Assembly (NCBI GenBank): GCA_947179485.1
Contig: OX359247.1
Coordinates: 63,973,001-64,037,000, forward strand
Direction: 5' to 3'
Origin: Allacma fusca
Lineage: Eukaryota; Arthropoda; Collembola; Symphypleona; Sminthuridae
Length of the DNA stretch: 64,000 bases
A program made the translations under genes and the position numbers. The notes beneath the pieces are model-generated. The model was given only the letters and a program-made list of their open reading frames with translations, was not told the origin of the DNA and did no database searches. Shown one piece after another: positions 1 to 11,640 of this stretch (positions are counted from its first letter, which is position 1; each line of letters starts with the position of its first letter).

Positions 1-91
1 TGCAGACTCGTTCATGGAAAAAGGTACAGCAAAGAGGAAAAGTGAGAATTATCTCACGGGATTTAATACTGCTGTTCGAACTTCGTGAGGG

Positions 92-252
92 CTAGCTTGT
101 AGTACTCACCCTCGCCCTCGTTTTAGTACGTACATTTTGCTATGCCTCGCCCTCATTTGCTGAGGGTCTTCTTTTATGATGGGAATTTGCTCTCATCCCT
201 CAAAATTTGAGGGCGAGGGCGAGGGATGAGGGCGAGGGAAGAACTCATACCT
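92..252. mobile_element. Possible small degenerate hAT-like MITE
   Basis: The 8-mer CGTGAGGG flanks this 161-bp stretch as a direct repeat at 84-91 and 253-260. Inside, the words CCTCGCCCTC (left part) and GAGGGCGAGGG (right part) face each other, as in other short elements of this window. The terminal inverted repeat is weak, and the flanking 8-mer resembles the internal word, so the target duplication may be coincidental. Confidence 0.3.
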
Positions 253-260
253 CGTGAGGG

Positions 261-1554
261 TGCCCATCAATGCACGGACACTATCCACTCGCTCGAATTA
301 GAAGAGAGGATATGTACATAAAAACAAAAAATGTTTCACTATGGGAATGGCTGTATTGAAAAAAACAGACCCTTAAACAAGCTTAAATTTCTGAAACTTT
401 TGTTCTATCAGGCAATTAGCTATGAGACATTTTTGGCCGGATTTATTAATCAACCATTGTTTGCATAATTTTTGATCGTAAATTAGTGCCACTGTCATCA
501 TGTTTTCAAAATAAATATCATTGGCTATTTTCACGTTCTTTGTGGTAGAATTCAAGTGCTAGCTAGAATATTGCGCGATATATCGGCGATATACGATATA
601 TCGCCATTTGCAATTTTACCGATACCGATATTTGCGATATGGGCCAAGTGGCGATATTTGCCATCCCTAGTGGATAATCTCCGTCTCCGTGATGATAAGA
701 TTCAAATATTCGCGCGCTTTTTTATTGGCTGAGCCAGCAATAACTGGATAACTAAATAATAAAAAATATTTGTTTTAATTAAAAACAAATATTAAAGCAT
801 TATACTGTTTTGCGCTTTCTTTTTCCTCTTTGAATAAAAATGTTGTTCAAATGAAAAAAGGATGTTAAAAAGTCTTAATAACTCGAAATTATTAAAAAAA
901 ACTTGTTTACATTTTTTTGCGGATTTGAGATTCAAATTGTTTTTATTTGCTGAGCCAGCAATAGCTAACGGGGACATTGCACGGGCAGCCGTCCACAACC
1001 GAGACGCCCCACTCACTCTTAGAAATTAGAAGAGAGAATCATTTTAAAAAATTTGAGACAAAATTAAATGAAAAAATCGTTTTACCGTACATTAGTCTGC
1101 ACATTTACTAGGGTTGTGCAGCTAGCTATTGCATACAACTTTTATTTACTGTCTACCCTTTTTATATTTTCCTCAAGAAGCCAGCAATTTGCTGGCTGTG
1201 CAGTGCTCGTGTTCTATATAGACAAAGTTTTGAAAAACAATTACAACATGTAGCTAGCTATACAAGATGTGTTAGGTCGGTGTTATAAATACGTGAAAAA
1301 ACGCGCTGGATAAAGGACACCAAAACTTTCGATGGTTTTTCACAGAAGTTTTGATTTGATAGAATTAAAATTATTTTTCTGGCACTTTATTCTATTAAAT
1401 CACCAAGTGCCAGAAGAAGATTAATGGTCCAAGTGTCCCACATCAAAATAATTTAAACCGTGCCAAATCAAACCTACAGTCAAAATTCATCGAAAATGTT
1501 CGTGGGTTTTACCCATCAAAGTTTAACTTTTATATATGAAAACATTTCACGCAC
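261..1554. other. Non-coding, AT-rich stretch with repeat debris
   Basis: I see no gene here. A cluster of CGATATATCG words lies at about 565-650, like the ends of the hAT-type elements further right, but I could not define both ends. The word TGAGCCAGCAATA occurs twice (about 730 and 950). No RRM-coding exon that would complete the SPF45 pseudogene to the right was recognised on the minus strand. Confidence 0.4.
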
Positions 1555-2766
1555 CTTCAATTAAATCACTTTCGACGGCGTGCCAATGTCATCCAAATCA
1601 TTCTCGAGTATATCATCTGCGTCAGTATACTGCATTAATGATGTCGGCATAATTCCTCCGGAGGTAAAAGAAATCAGTAAAATACCTTTGGGCTCGTCTT
1701 TCTCGTGAATACGACCAGTTCGGTGGCTAGTTTTTTCCACCTGAGAAGCTGAAAAAAACATTTTTAAATATTTAAAATTGGCAATTATTGACTTTTAAAA
1801 TTATCCTGTTGCACAAAAACAAACTTTGACCCCTAACAAATTATTACTTGTAAGGCCGTGGCCATTCCTTGCTGCATCTTTCCTAAACCTTGACCTTCCT
1901 TGTAACTATACTTGGCCATAATTCTAGCCGCTGCAGACGCGCCCGAACCCACCCCAACAGCAAAATTTCCACTCCCCATATTTCCAGTTCCAGATGTATC
2001 CATTGGTTCCGATAATTCTGACAATCCATAGGAAGACGGAGGGGCAATAGAAACTCCTCCAACAGAGGATTTTGTGTTGGCAGGTGGAGGTACATATTCA
2101 TCTTCATCTCTAACAACTGAATGAAAGCTTACATCCAAAAAATAAATTCCAAACAATTATCCTTATATATGACCTAATTATCATAAAGTTATTCAATTTT
2201 CATGAAAAATATGATGATACTAAAAATAATAAAATTATTATACTTAATTTCCTCTTGTTTCCTCTTATTCTCCTCTTCTTCAGCCTCCTTATCTCTGCGC
2301 TCTCGAAGGTCCTTTAAGACTTTCTCGTAGTCATTCGGACACATGGGATCATATTAATTTTCAAATTACCATTGGGGATCAGTGGATAGGTAAGGGGAAC
2401 GAAACTTGCCCGCTTTCTTCCGTGTTTCTTTGGTTGGCGCAGTTATTGAGTATGGCAAAGTGAAGCTAGGTCCACCCTGTCCAACATTATCATCCAAATC
2501 ATCTTTCAATGCAGAAATTATCTTTGACTTATTCAAGTCCACCACGGGAGCAAGTATTTTTTCTAACTTGATCTATTTTCGGCTATACGGACAGACAGAA
2601 ACTTTTCTTCGCAAACAATAGCCAAGATTTCCTTGCACTTAAATGCGAGCAAGTACTTTTACATTTTTATCATAATACAAAGACAATACAAATCATGATT
2701 CAAAAATAAGTTCGTATCAATAATCCTTACCGCTGTCACTCCAGCCTTTTTCAAGTGCATGTGGTT

Positions 2767-3247
2767 GGCTGAGTTTTACTTTCCCGGCCACAAATCATGT
2801 ACCATGCATATGCCACCCTATATAAAGTCATCTAGTACATATGTAAATACCACGCAATGTGCCATGCACTGCATGACATGAGCCATGTACCATGCATGAG
2901 CCATGTATGTACCATGCATGAGCCATGTATGTACCATGCATGAGCCATGTATGTACCATGCATGAACTATGTACCATGCCGATATGGAAACAAGTTTATT
3001 TTACATAATTTGGATAATAGCTTGAAGTCTGGATTTCGTTGACATTGTATAGCATTGCGTCACAAAAATTCAATAAAATTTAATAGCACATCAACCAAAG
3101 TTCCAGGTCATTTTTGAAATTTAACAATTAATTAAGTTGTTATTAGAGGGTACGAAGATCTACAAATTAAGTGGCACGGTATATGCCATGTATATGCATG
3201 GCATATGCATGGTACATGATTTGTGGCCGGGAAAGTAAAACTCAGCC
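2767..3247. mobile_element. Mutator-like MITE with long terminal inverted repeats
   Basis: The element is 481 bp. Both ends carry an essentially perfect inverted repeat of about 48 bp beginning GGCTGAGTTTTACTTTCC. It is flanked by a 9-bp direct repeat CATGTGGTT at 2758-2766 and 3248-3256. Long TIRs with a 9-bp target duplication are typical of Mutator-like elements. No transposase is encoded. It sits inside a coding exon of the SPF45 pseudogene; removing it with one copy of the duplication restores a 35-codon in-frame exon. It contains a short tandem array at 2880-2990. Confidence 0.88.
2880..2990. repeat. Tandem repeat of a 22-bp unit inside the MITE
   Basis: A unit of about 22 bp containing GTACCATGCATGAGCCATGT is repeated about three times, preceded by partial copies. 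It lies inside the Mutator-like MITE. Confidence 0.7.
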
Positions 3248-3325
3248 CATGTGGTTTTGAAGAAACTTACTTCCTGAAGCCCAGCCGGACACATTTTCTG
3301 ATTTTTTATCAGTGCCCAAATCATC

Positions 3326-4600
3326 CTACAAGGACACGCTGATCCGATTCCAAGTTAACTATTTTCTGTGTCGCTTTCACTGTACTAAACGTGTTGAAAA
3401 GTCTTAAAATTACAATTTCGAACGTAAGAACAAACACAACAACCATGCTACCATACCTGGGCGTTTTGTGTGCACTCGCACTCAATTACAACGCTGGATC
3501 TTTGAACTCCCTTCACGCTCGCTCTCACGAATTGTATCCAGCTGCATTCAAACTCCTGCCTCAAAGTACTCTCCCAAAATTTTTGCACTCCCACTCAAAG
3601 CTTGAGTGCCCTCATAGCCCCTCGCATCACCGAGTGAGTTTTACAATTAATGGCTGGATTATATACGCGGTGATTTCCTTTACCAACAAGACCAAAGCTC
3701 CACACGGGTTTTCGGGTAAAAGCAGTCAGATCCGGACTTGCTCGTTCAAATACGAGTACAAAATCCGGTACTCTGAGTGCGGGTAAAAATACAATGTAGG
3801 CGTAATCGTACTCGGACCGAATTTTCAAGTATTTTTTAAAAACCGGACCGACCCGTACTTGAACTCGTACTTGGACCGTACTCGAAATTCAATTACTTTT
3901 TCAATTACTTTTGTAAAATTTAGTTTACAAAGGTTAGCCGCCATTAATTTAGCAGAATAAAATTATTCACTGTTTTTGCTTTTATTGCTACAAAATTTTT
4001 ATAATAAATTAATTCGGTTTCGGGTCAACGGATTGAAGAACCGTTCAATTTCGGTCATTTGAAAAGGGGACACAATTTTGACTTCCATGAAAATGAATCA
4101 TATACATCTTTTGCCTGTTCGGAAAGGAACCGGAACCGATTAGGGAAACGGTTTTATTTTCAGGATCGGTTTCGGTAAAGCAAAAATGTCCCGGACAACG
4201 CATCGGTTCCGGTTTCGGTAACAGAATAACGCTGGTTGAAACTTTTCCAACCATTCCAACCGTGACATCAACTTCAATGTCACATTTCTAGCCGGGGTAA
4301 ATTAAAATAATTACGAAACAGGTGTATCACTCCTACAGAATACTTATGTAATAACCCGAAGGAAATGTTGAACGTATACTCCCGGAGGATGCATATACAC
4401 CCCAACTCAATACTTTCCCCAGAATTGAGCGTATACTTCCGGTATGTTTTCCTGGTTTTTTAACCGAAACTGAATGCGACTTGAGTTAGCGGGTACTCCT
4501 GGGGGAACACAATATTTTCAGTTATATATTGTTAGGGTAGGTCAGTTTAAAACTTACAACCTGGAATACGGATACATACATTACGTTATTACGTAGGTAC
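3326..4600. other. Repeat debris, no gene
   Basis: Three blocks of short repeated words follow each other: CACTC/GAGTG words at about 3470-3640, GTACTCG/CCGGAC words at about 3720-3900, and CGGTTTCGG/GGAACCGG words at about 4010-4230. They resemble the subterminal word clusters of the defined elements in this window, but I could not assign matching ends or target duplications. No coding exon is visible. Confidence 0.4.
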
Positions 4601-5047
4601 TAGATATGAGCGGAACGATATTACGATACGATATATCGGTCCATATCGTTCGTTTTTAAGCAACGATATGTCACGATATTGATCGTAATTTTAAAGCGAT
4701 ATATCGGTTAATTTTAATATCGTACATAGGAGGTTCAATTTTCGAAAATGCCAGATTGTACCACTCTTACTACTTGTTTTGTAATTAAAATTATCAAGGA
4801 ATGTGAAACGTCAAAAATGTCACTGAAATGTTTGTGCATAACGGATAAAACTCGAGCATGTTTAAAATACTTTTCCGAATTCGGAGCTAGGACTGTTTGT
4901 ATACCTACTAGCAAGCATTTTCAAACTTAGTTTGCTTAAACTAACCGATAGTGCTCGGACCAATTCAATTCTGAGTCAGAAATTTTCGATTCAATTCAAG
5001 ATGAAACTAAACCGATTGGTTCAGTTATTCACAAGTTTGAATTGAAC

Positions 5048-6032
5048 TAGAGCTTCCAATGTGTTCAACATTTTTGTTCCGTACGAAATTCCGTTCCGTT
5101 CCGAAACCTACAAATAATATTGTTCCCGGTTCCGTTCCGGCTGTCGGGATATCGGAACATTTGAACTGACACCGTTCGGAACAAAGGAATAAAGTATTTT
5201 TTCCGTTACAGATTGTGTTCCGTTCCGTATTATGCAAGTTTTTCCGTTCCGAACCCGTTCCGTTCCGAAATATCCCGGAATTTTTCACAACATATACGTG
5301 AAATGCGTGTACAAATTACTGGCAACTTAATATATGTACATGATATACTTTTAATAGATTGGATGCTAGGGAATGCTATTATTTAATTATATAAAATAAT
5401 ATTTAATAATAATTAGGCCACATAAAAAGAACTACTGTGCAGTATTATAAAATTATTGTTAATTATTTTTTAGCAATAAATATTTGTAGCGTGTGGACTT
5501 CAATGGCCTAACAGTGTTAATTTCCTGCAAGCTTGCTTCATTGCTGCTAATAATTTCGATTTCAGAATTTTCATTTCAAGAAAAATCGTCCATGCCCATG
5601 TTTATTAAACAAAATTAGTTATTCTGTTGATTTTCATGGAAAAGGATACTCGCATTACATATAAGCATTTGCGTAAATTAAATCTAACTGTGTTCATTCA
5701 ATTTCGTTATTTTGGCAAAAAACTGCTTACAAGCCAGAGCGATAAGAAATGTGTTTCCATTCTAGTTGAACGATGGCGCGACACTTCAGAAATTGTACCG
5801 GGATCGGTTCGGAACGGAACAGAACAATTCCGCTTTCCGGTGAAATAAATTATATGGGACATTTTTCGTACCGATGCTCTGAACCGTCCCGGTCCCGATA
5901 TTATCGGTACAAGTGCTCATGTTCCGGTTTTGTCCCGATTCAATGACGGAATCAAAAAGAATGTTCCGAAATTGTTCCGTTCCGTTTCCGAACACGGAAC
6001 TTCGGGATTTCGGAAACCCGAAGGAAGCTCTA
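5048..6032. mobile_element. Non-autonomous hAT element, TTCCG-word family
   Basis: This is a 985-bp element with inverted ends TAGAGCTTCC and GGAAGCTCTA and a perfect 8-bp target duplication AATTGAAC (5040-5047 and 6033-6040). Words such as GTTCCGTTCCG are repeated inside both ends. Eight-bp duplications with TAG/CAG-starting short ends are the hallmark of the hAT superfamily. No transposase frame is visible. It is nested inside the composite element 4601-7348. Confidence 0.88.
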
Positions 6033-6176
6033 AATTGAACGAAATCATTTTTCTTAAATATTGAAGTCCAATCGATTTAACTTCATTCTGGAGGGAGCTT
6101 GGAAAATACTACCGTCTTTTCTAGAAAGTGTATTGTTAGGTGCAGAAACCGCTCGGGGTTTTGATTCAGTTCAATT

Positions 6177-6738
6177 CAGAGATGCGCAGCCTTCGAAGCC
6201 TAGCCTTCCAAGAAGGCTTCCTTGAAGGCGGAAAGGTAACTTTCTTAACGTTGCAGAAGGAATGGAAGGATGGGGATACTTTTTTCTGAAGGCTGAAGGA
6301 AGCCTTCACAAAAACTAGCAATGAAGGATTGTGAAGGAAGGCTTCCTAAATATTAGCCCTCTAAGGCCGTGAAGGCTTCCAGGTACACGACATATCTATA
6401 ACGTGTAAGCATAGCATATGAAACGACATTTTGCTGCTCGCGCAACAATGCAGCCAATTCGTTCCAACTCACAACTAACAATGTGTGCCCGCTCTCTTCA
6501 CTGCACTGAATCTTGCTGGTGCAAAAAGTTTTTAAGCGGGTTGTAGTTTAAAATTGAAGGAAGGCTATTTTTAAAAAGAAGGCTGAAGGCAAAAACGAGT
6601 GTAAATATTTTGGAAGGAAGGGTGAAGGAATGCAGATTTTTTAGAGGGCTTCATTCTAGGATATGTTGAAGGGGAAATTTTTACTGAATTTTCGCCTTCG
6701 AAGGCTTGAAGGAAGGCTATTTCTTTTGCGCATCTCTG
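6177..6738. mobile_element. Non-autonomous hAT element, GAAGGCTTCC-word family
   Basis: This is a 562-bp element with ends CAGAGATGCGCA and TGCGCATCTCTG and a perfect 8-bp target duplication GTTCAATT (6169-6176 and 6739-6746). The palindromic word GAAGGCTTCC and variants recur at both sides. No coding capacity was seen. It is nested in the composite element 4601-7348. Confidence 0.88.
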
Positions 6739-7348
6739 GTTCAATTTCAATTCAAAATTTTGAGTTGAACTGAATTGAATTGTTTTTACTGAATTGAATC
6801 GAAAATCTCATTTCAATTCAGTTCAGCTTGTGAATTAAACTGAACTGGAAAAACATTTAACTGAATTGAACCGTTCCAACTAATTACTAGTGGCAAGTTA
6901 GTGTCGTTTCTTGCAACTCCGTATTTTTAATTCGGCCCTTACAGCGCATAACTTTACTACCGCATAGCAGTAACTACTAAGTAAGTGCACTTCTTTTTAG
7001 AATCTTGTAGTCCGTTTAATTAGCAATTGTAAGTTTAATTGTTTTTGAAATGCCTAGGACGTTCCTATTAAAAATCCGGGGAAAGTCATAATTGAATTAT
7101 TACAGATCTTATAGTTCAATCTTTCAAGGAATTAGATTTTAGAGGCTGTTTTGTCAAAGAATAAATTACAAATATTGAATATTCTGCAAAACCATGTTAA
7201 ATTTGATAGGATTTCATCAAAATTAGTATGTTATTTTAAATTTAACCAAATACCGATATATCGTTCATGGATATCGGTATCTTGAATTTTTATGTTAACG
7301 ATACCGATATTAACGATATTTTAAAATTGAACGATACGCTCATGCCTA

Positions 7349-9406
7349 ATAAACATAGGAAGTCCATCCCCAAAAGGGAACTGTCTGTATTTACTAAAAC
7401 GACGTTGAATAAAATAAGCCGCCCCATACTGCAAAAGACAAAAAAGCTATTTGGGTTTAACAAACTTTCAAGTACCTTTCTTTTCTCGTCTCCGGTTGCG
7501 TCTGTTTTGCTTCCTTTCATCTCTTTGCTCCTCCGAAATTTTAGGCCTTTTTTCCAATGGTTCATTGTATGGTACATTGTCACTGGTTTTGTTGCCAGTA
7601 CTAGATCCAGGGTCTCACTAAAACACTGAACTACTGAACCGCTGAACTACTGAACTTTACCCTAAAACACTGAACTACTGAACCCCCTAACTACTGAACT
7701 GCTGAACCCCAAATACTGAACTGCTGAACCCCCTAACTACTGAATAACTGACTGCTAACCTCCCCCAAAACACTGACCAGAACTGACATGGTGACTGCTG
7801 AACTCCCTAGACGTGCTTTTGTAAATTGGAGGTCTCATAAAATATATAGTACAAGTATATAGCCAAGCACTGTATATGAACGATCTCCACAAGTATGCAA
7901 GTAAAACGTACTCCTACTTGGGTGTGTTACGATGAGAAAGTTATTTTTCAACACTGGGTAAGCATATTTGTTGAGAAGAAATAGGTTGATTCAAATTTTG
8001 TAAATATAATTGATTACAATTAGCAAAAGTTAGGAAAAAGTTGCGATTCCTGAAAAGTGGGGGAATTGTATAGCGTGTTCCCCGTGTCCCGCTCAATTGC
8101 CAATTTGTTCTAGCAAACCAATTTCTATCATTTAACGATTTGTACTAAACAGCTCATTTTTCTAGTAAAAATACATTGCTTCATGCGGTGTGCGCTTTGA
8201 ATTAAAAAACGTGAAATACAGTTCCCCGGGAAATACGTATAATTTATTACTGAACTACCCGTCTAGCTAGTCATTCATTTACACAGAAATGAACGCCTGA
8301 GATAGAGCTGGGCCCGTTGAATTATTTCGGGTCGGGCAACGGAATGTTACGACCTTAAGTTTCACATGCACAAGCAAGTACCGGTCGAAAATCTTATGGG
8401 CGGTTTCGGGTTTATTTGGATGGGTCACATGTCTTGCGAAAAACCCATGACATGAACTATTTTTACCCGATGGCGGACTCGGCACAATGTAACTCGCTGA
8501 ATCTAAAGGGCGTAGCTCATGGTATTTTAAAAGCGTCTTCGTCTAGTATTATGGACAACTGAGTATGGTAATCTTAATCAACAAATCTCTGAATTTATGC
8601 CACTTTATGTATTAGTGTCGATTTAAGTGCAATATACCCATACTTATTTAGTAATTAAATCCTTTAGATATTATATTACAAAACGTTTAAAATACAAATT
8701 GTAAGCCCACAGGACCAGCGATACCCCGACGGCTGGCTATGCAAAATATATACGGGCTATGGGTGGGCTCGGGCTATAAGTAAAAGTAACGGAGCGGGTC
8801 GAGTCGCCTTTGAACTTTCAGCTTAGGAGTCCGGGGGGTTTGGGCTATCTTACAATGGCAGGTTTTAGGAGGGGAAGTAAAATTACCCACATGCTACTGC
8901 TCTTGCCTGAGACTTTGTCTGCTCGCTCCAGCCTTCGTCAGCTAGAGCAGTCAGTTACGTAATGGATAAATGCCAGGATGACTGACTGAGCATCAAGCAG
9001 TGGTTTGTTAATTTCTCTAGTAAATTAAAACAAATTTTTCATGTACAAACTTAGGAAAACCCTTTTGAGGAGCTATTTTCTATATGCGCCACTCTGGTTA
9101 TTAAAACTTGGAAAGAAATGAGAGCAACTCCTTTTTTTACAAAGTTATGGATGTTGTGAAGGAACAAATTAAAAGGGTTTTAGCAACTTCACCAGAAAGT
9201 ATAGATGGATTTCAACGTGGTTTGAATGTCAACTGTATTAATATCTGTTATGCGGTAGCGTAATAAAGTGTGCGTAGATATTATTGATGCAAAATAAAAT
9301 AGGGAAGAGTATTTATTCCAAGAAAGTCCGAAAGTGTAAAGAAGGGAGAGAAGAGATAGAAGGTGAGTAGTGACTGCCTGTGGGACGGAGGAAGAGTTCC
9401 TTTTAT
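7349..9406. other. Non-coding repeat-rich stretch
   Basis: About 7620-7800 is an irregular tandem array of CTGAACTACTGAAC-type words. About 8290-8450 and 8700-8830 are relatively GC-rich patches with GGGTCGGGC and CGGGCTAT words, again like ends of hAT-type elements, but matching TIRs and duplications were not found. No gene was recognised. Confidence 0.4.
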
Positions 9407-9414
9407 ATTGGCAC

Positions 9415-10233
9415 TAGGCATGAGCGTATCGTTTAATTTTAAAATATCGTTAATATCGGTATCGTTAACAAGAAAAATCACGATACCGATATCCATGAAC
9501 GATATATCGGTATTTGATTAAATTTAAAACAATACACTAATTTTGATGAAGCTCTATCAGATTTAACGTAGCTTTGCAGAATATTCTATATTTGTAATTT
9601 ATTCTCCTTAAAACAGCCTGTAAAATCAAATTCCTTGAAAGATTGATCTTTAAGACCTGTAATACTTCACTTATGACATGCCCTGGATTTTTTCATATTA
9701 GGATCTGGAGAGCTTGTAAACGTTGGATCGTTTGAACTTCAATAATTTAAGTAAAATGATTCCGTTCAATTCAAACTGAACCAATCGGTTCAGTTTCGTC
9801 TTGAATTAAATCGAAATTTTCCAACTCAGAATTGAATTGGTCCGAGCACTATAGGCCAGCTCAAGCAAACTAAGTTTGAAAATGCTTGCTTACTACAAAT
9901 AAGCATTTTATTTTGTTTTTTTTGCATTACTACAGTTCTAACTTCGAATTCGGACAAGTATTTTTAAAATGCTCGAGTTTTATCCGTTTTGCACAGACGT
10001 TTTCAATGACATTAAATTTGTAACGTTTCACATTCCTTGATAGCTTTACTTAAAAAACAAGTAGTAAGAGGGACCCAGGGTTGCATTTTTGAAAATTAAA
10101 CTTCCTATGTACGATATTAAAATTAACCGATATATCGCTTTAAAATTGCGAGAAATATCGTGACATATCGTTGCTTAAAAATGTACGATATGGACCGATA
10201 TATCGTATCGTTATATCGTTCCGCTCATGCCTA
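9415..10233. mobile_element. Non-autonomous hAT element, copy B of the CGATAT family
   Basis: This is an 819-bp element with perfect 12-bp inverted ends TAGGCATGAGCG and CGCTCATGCCTA and a perfect 8-bp target duplication ATTGGCAC (9407-9414 and 10234-10241). Subterminal regions are packed with CGATAT/ATATCG words. It is the same family as 4601-7348 in the opposite orientation. No transposase frame was found. Confidence 0.9.
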
Positions 10234-10543
10234 ATTGGCACGAGAGAGTTAGTCTCTGGCCCTGTAAGGTAACGGTCGGCAGAAGCCGGTTAGGACAGGA
10301 TTATTCCTGTGGAGACAGGAATGAACTGGTTCGGGCTAGTCAGGATGTAACGTATAATAATACGTGCAACATGGGTATGTATATAGTAGATATCCACATA
10401 TCAAATACAATGAAATCACAAATTTAATAGCTCAAAAAAGATTCTACAGGGAAGTCGGAGATTTGCATGTAAAATATTCTTGTTTTACCCAAATAAATAA
10501 GTAAAATATTTCTTATTGATCCTAAAATACTTGATGAGAACAG

Positions 10544-10668
10544 GCCAAACCTATGCAAGAGCTGAAGAAAAATTGGAACCAGAAATGTTGAAACTAATAA
10601 AGCAAAATCGACTTAATTACCTAATTGCTGGTACAAGATTTAGCAAGTATCCTGCCAAAGCAGCAGTG
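10544..10668 (+). pseudogene. Orphan exon resembling the ELMO PH-domain start
   Basis: The frame reads EPEMLKLIKQNRLNYLIAGT and continues RFSKYPAK. This resembles the segment just before and at the start of the PH domain of ELMO/CED-12 engulfment proteins, where a KQxRLNxLxxGTxF pattern is typical. A possible acceptor cag ends at 10543 and a gtaatt donor follows at about 10669. I did not find the neighbouring ELMO exons, such as the one encoding the DKFWYCRLSPNHK motif, within several kb on either side. It is either a stray exon copied with a transposon or part of a gene with very long introns. The family assignment is from memory and moderate. Confidence 0.4.
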
Positions 10669-10769
10669 GTAATTTGTATTCTCATTAGATTATTTTTGTC
10701 ATACCTCGAAACCGGTTCCTTGATCATGAGGGTATCAAATAGGCGGTCTTTATCTATTAGCAAATGAGT

Positions 10770-11640
10770 CCCCGGGAAGGTTTTCTTCCAGTAGTAACAA
10801 GCTTTGTACCGTGTTCATGACTCCGAGACTCTACGTGCAAACGATTTGAGCTCATGTGTAATGCATTGAAATCTTAGTATGCCCATCAATGTTGTCCTGT
10901 TTGAAACAATATTTTAATGCTAGGTTGACACGAATTTTATGTGCTTCAGAATTTGGTATCTAACAGTAAGGTATATCTGTACTGATTGTGAGCAATGTGG
11001 ACTCATACGAGCGACCGGTTTGCAGAAACTCGGATGAGTGAAAAGGACAAGGATACGTGCAGAAATTGGCCGAGACACATCGTGATATTTCGTCAGTTCA
11101 GTGTTTATTAGAATCAAAAATATCACGCGGATATTTACGGGAAAGCTCGAATTTGCAAGTCGTGAACCTTGGATATTCGTCTAATTATCAAGTTGGAACT
11201 ATAATATTAACACACAGAGCCCTCTGAAAGAAACGTTCACGTGTTTCAGGCAGTGCTCGGACGGGGCACAGAAACCGTATACCCATACCCGTACTCGAAT
11301 ATCTGGTACAACAAAATGATGTACCTATACCCGTACCCATACCCATACTTGAAACTACAATGTAGTACCTGTACCCACAATTTACCCTTACCCATAATGT
11401 GCCCAAAACCTGTATCCGTACCCGAGTACCTATTGTTTGTACCAGGGTATAACTCGAGTACTGGAAGTTTGGCCGTTTGAAAATGCCCGAAGACATTTAC
11501 CTTTCCAACTAAAAATGTTTAATTTGTCCAATTCTCGAACTTCAGGGATTTTGGGAATTCTCTCCAGGCGTTAAAGGCATCCTATTTTAAATTGTTTAAA
11601 AAAATCATTTAAGGTCATTTATGATTTATTTTAATAAACA
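10770..11640. other. Non-coding; one hAT-like left end
   Basis: No gene was recognised. At about 11250 the end-like sequence CAGTGCTCGGACGGGGCAC begins and is followed to about 11460 by repeated TACCCGTACCC/TACCCATACCC words. It looks like the left end of a hAT-type element whose right end was not found, possibly lost when the inverted repeat to the right formed. Confidence 0.4.

Larger units (their letters stand above)
1555..3325 (-). pseudogene. SPF45/RBM17-like splicing factor pseudogene
   Basis: SPF45 (RBM17) is a spliceosomal protein with an N-terminal conserved region, a G-patch and a C-terminal RRM. Minus-strand exons recognisable in order are: 3325-2731, starting DDLGTDKKSENVSGWA and split by a MITE; 2572-2244, with KILAPVVDL and then DPMCPNDYEKVLKDL; 2109-1848, with the G-patch YKEGQGLGKMQQGM; and 1740-1555, with VEKTSHRTGRIHEKDEP and SKVI. 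Intron phases agree between the last three exons. The reading frame is broken by in-frame TAA codons at 2366-2368, 2354-2356 and 1561-1563, each where the family normally has a sense codon. The RRM exons are absent. Introns are retained, so this is a decayed segmental copy, not a retrocopy. An intact parent should exist elsewhere. Assembly error is a less likely explanation. Confidence 0.85.
4601..7348. mobile_element. Composite hAT-type element, copy A of the CGATAT family
   Basis: The left end starts TAGATATGAGCG and the right end finishes CGCTCATGCCTA. Both ends and much of the interior match, in reverse orientation, the cleaner copy at 9415-10233. After removing the two nested elements at 5048-6032 and 6177-6738, about 1.2 kb remains, against 819 bp in the other copy. 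The flanking 8-mers (GTAGGTAC and ATAAACAT) do not match, so one end may have been rearranged. CGATATATCG words are dense near both ends. No transposase was recognised. Confidence 0.6.

Noticed and set aside
4601..7348. Exact target duplication for the composite CGATAT element
   Set aside because: The flanking 8-mers GTAGGTAC and ATAAACAT differ, so no duplication is claimed.
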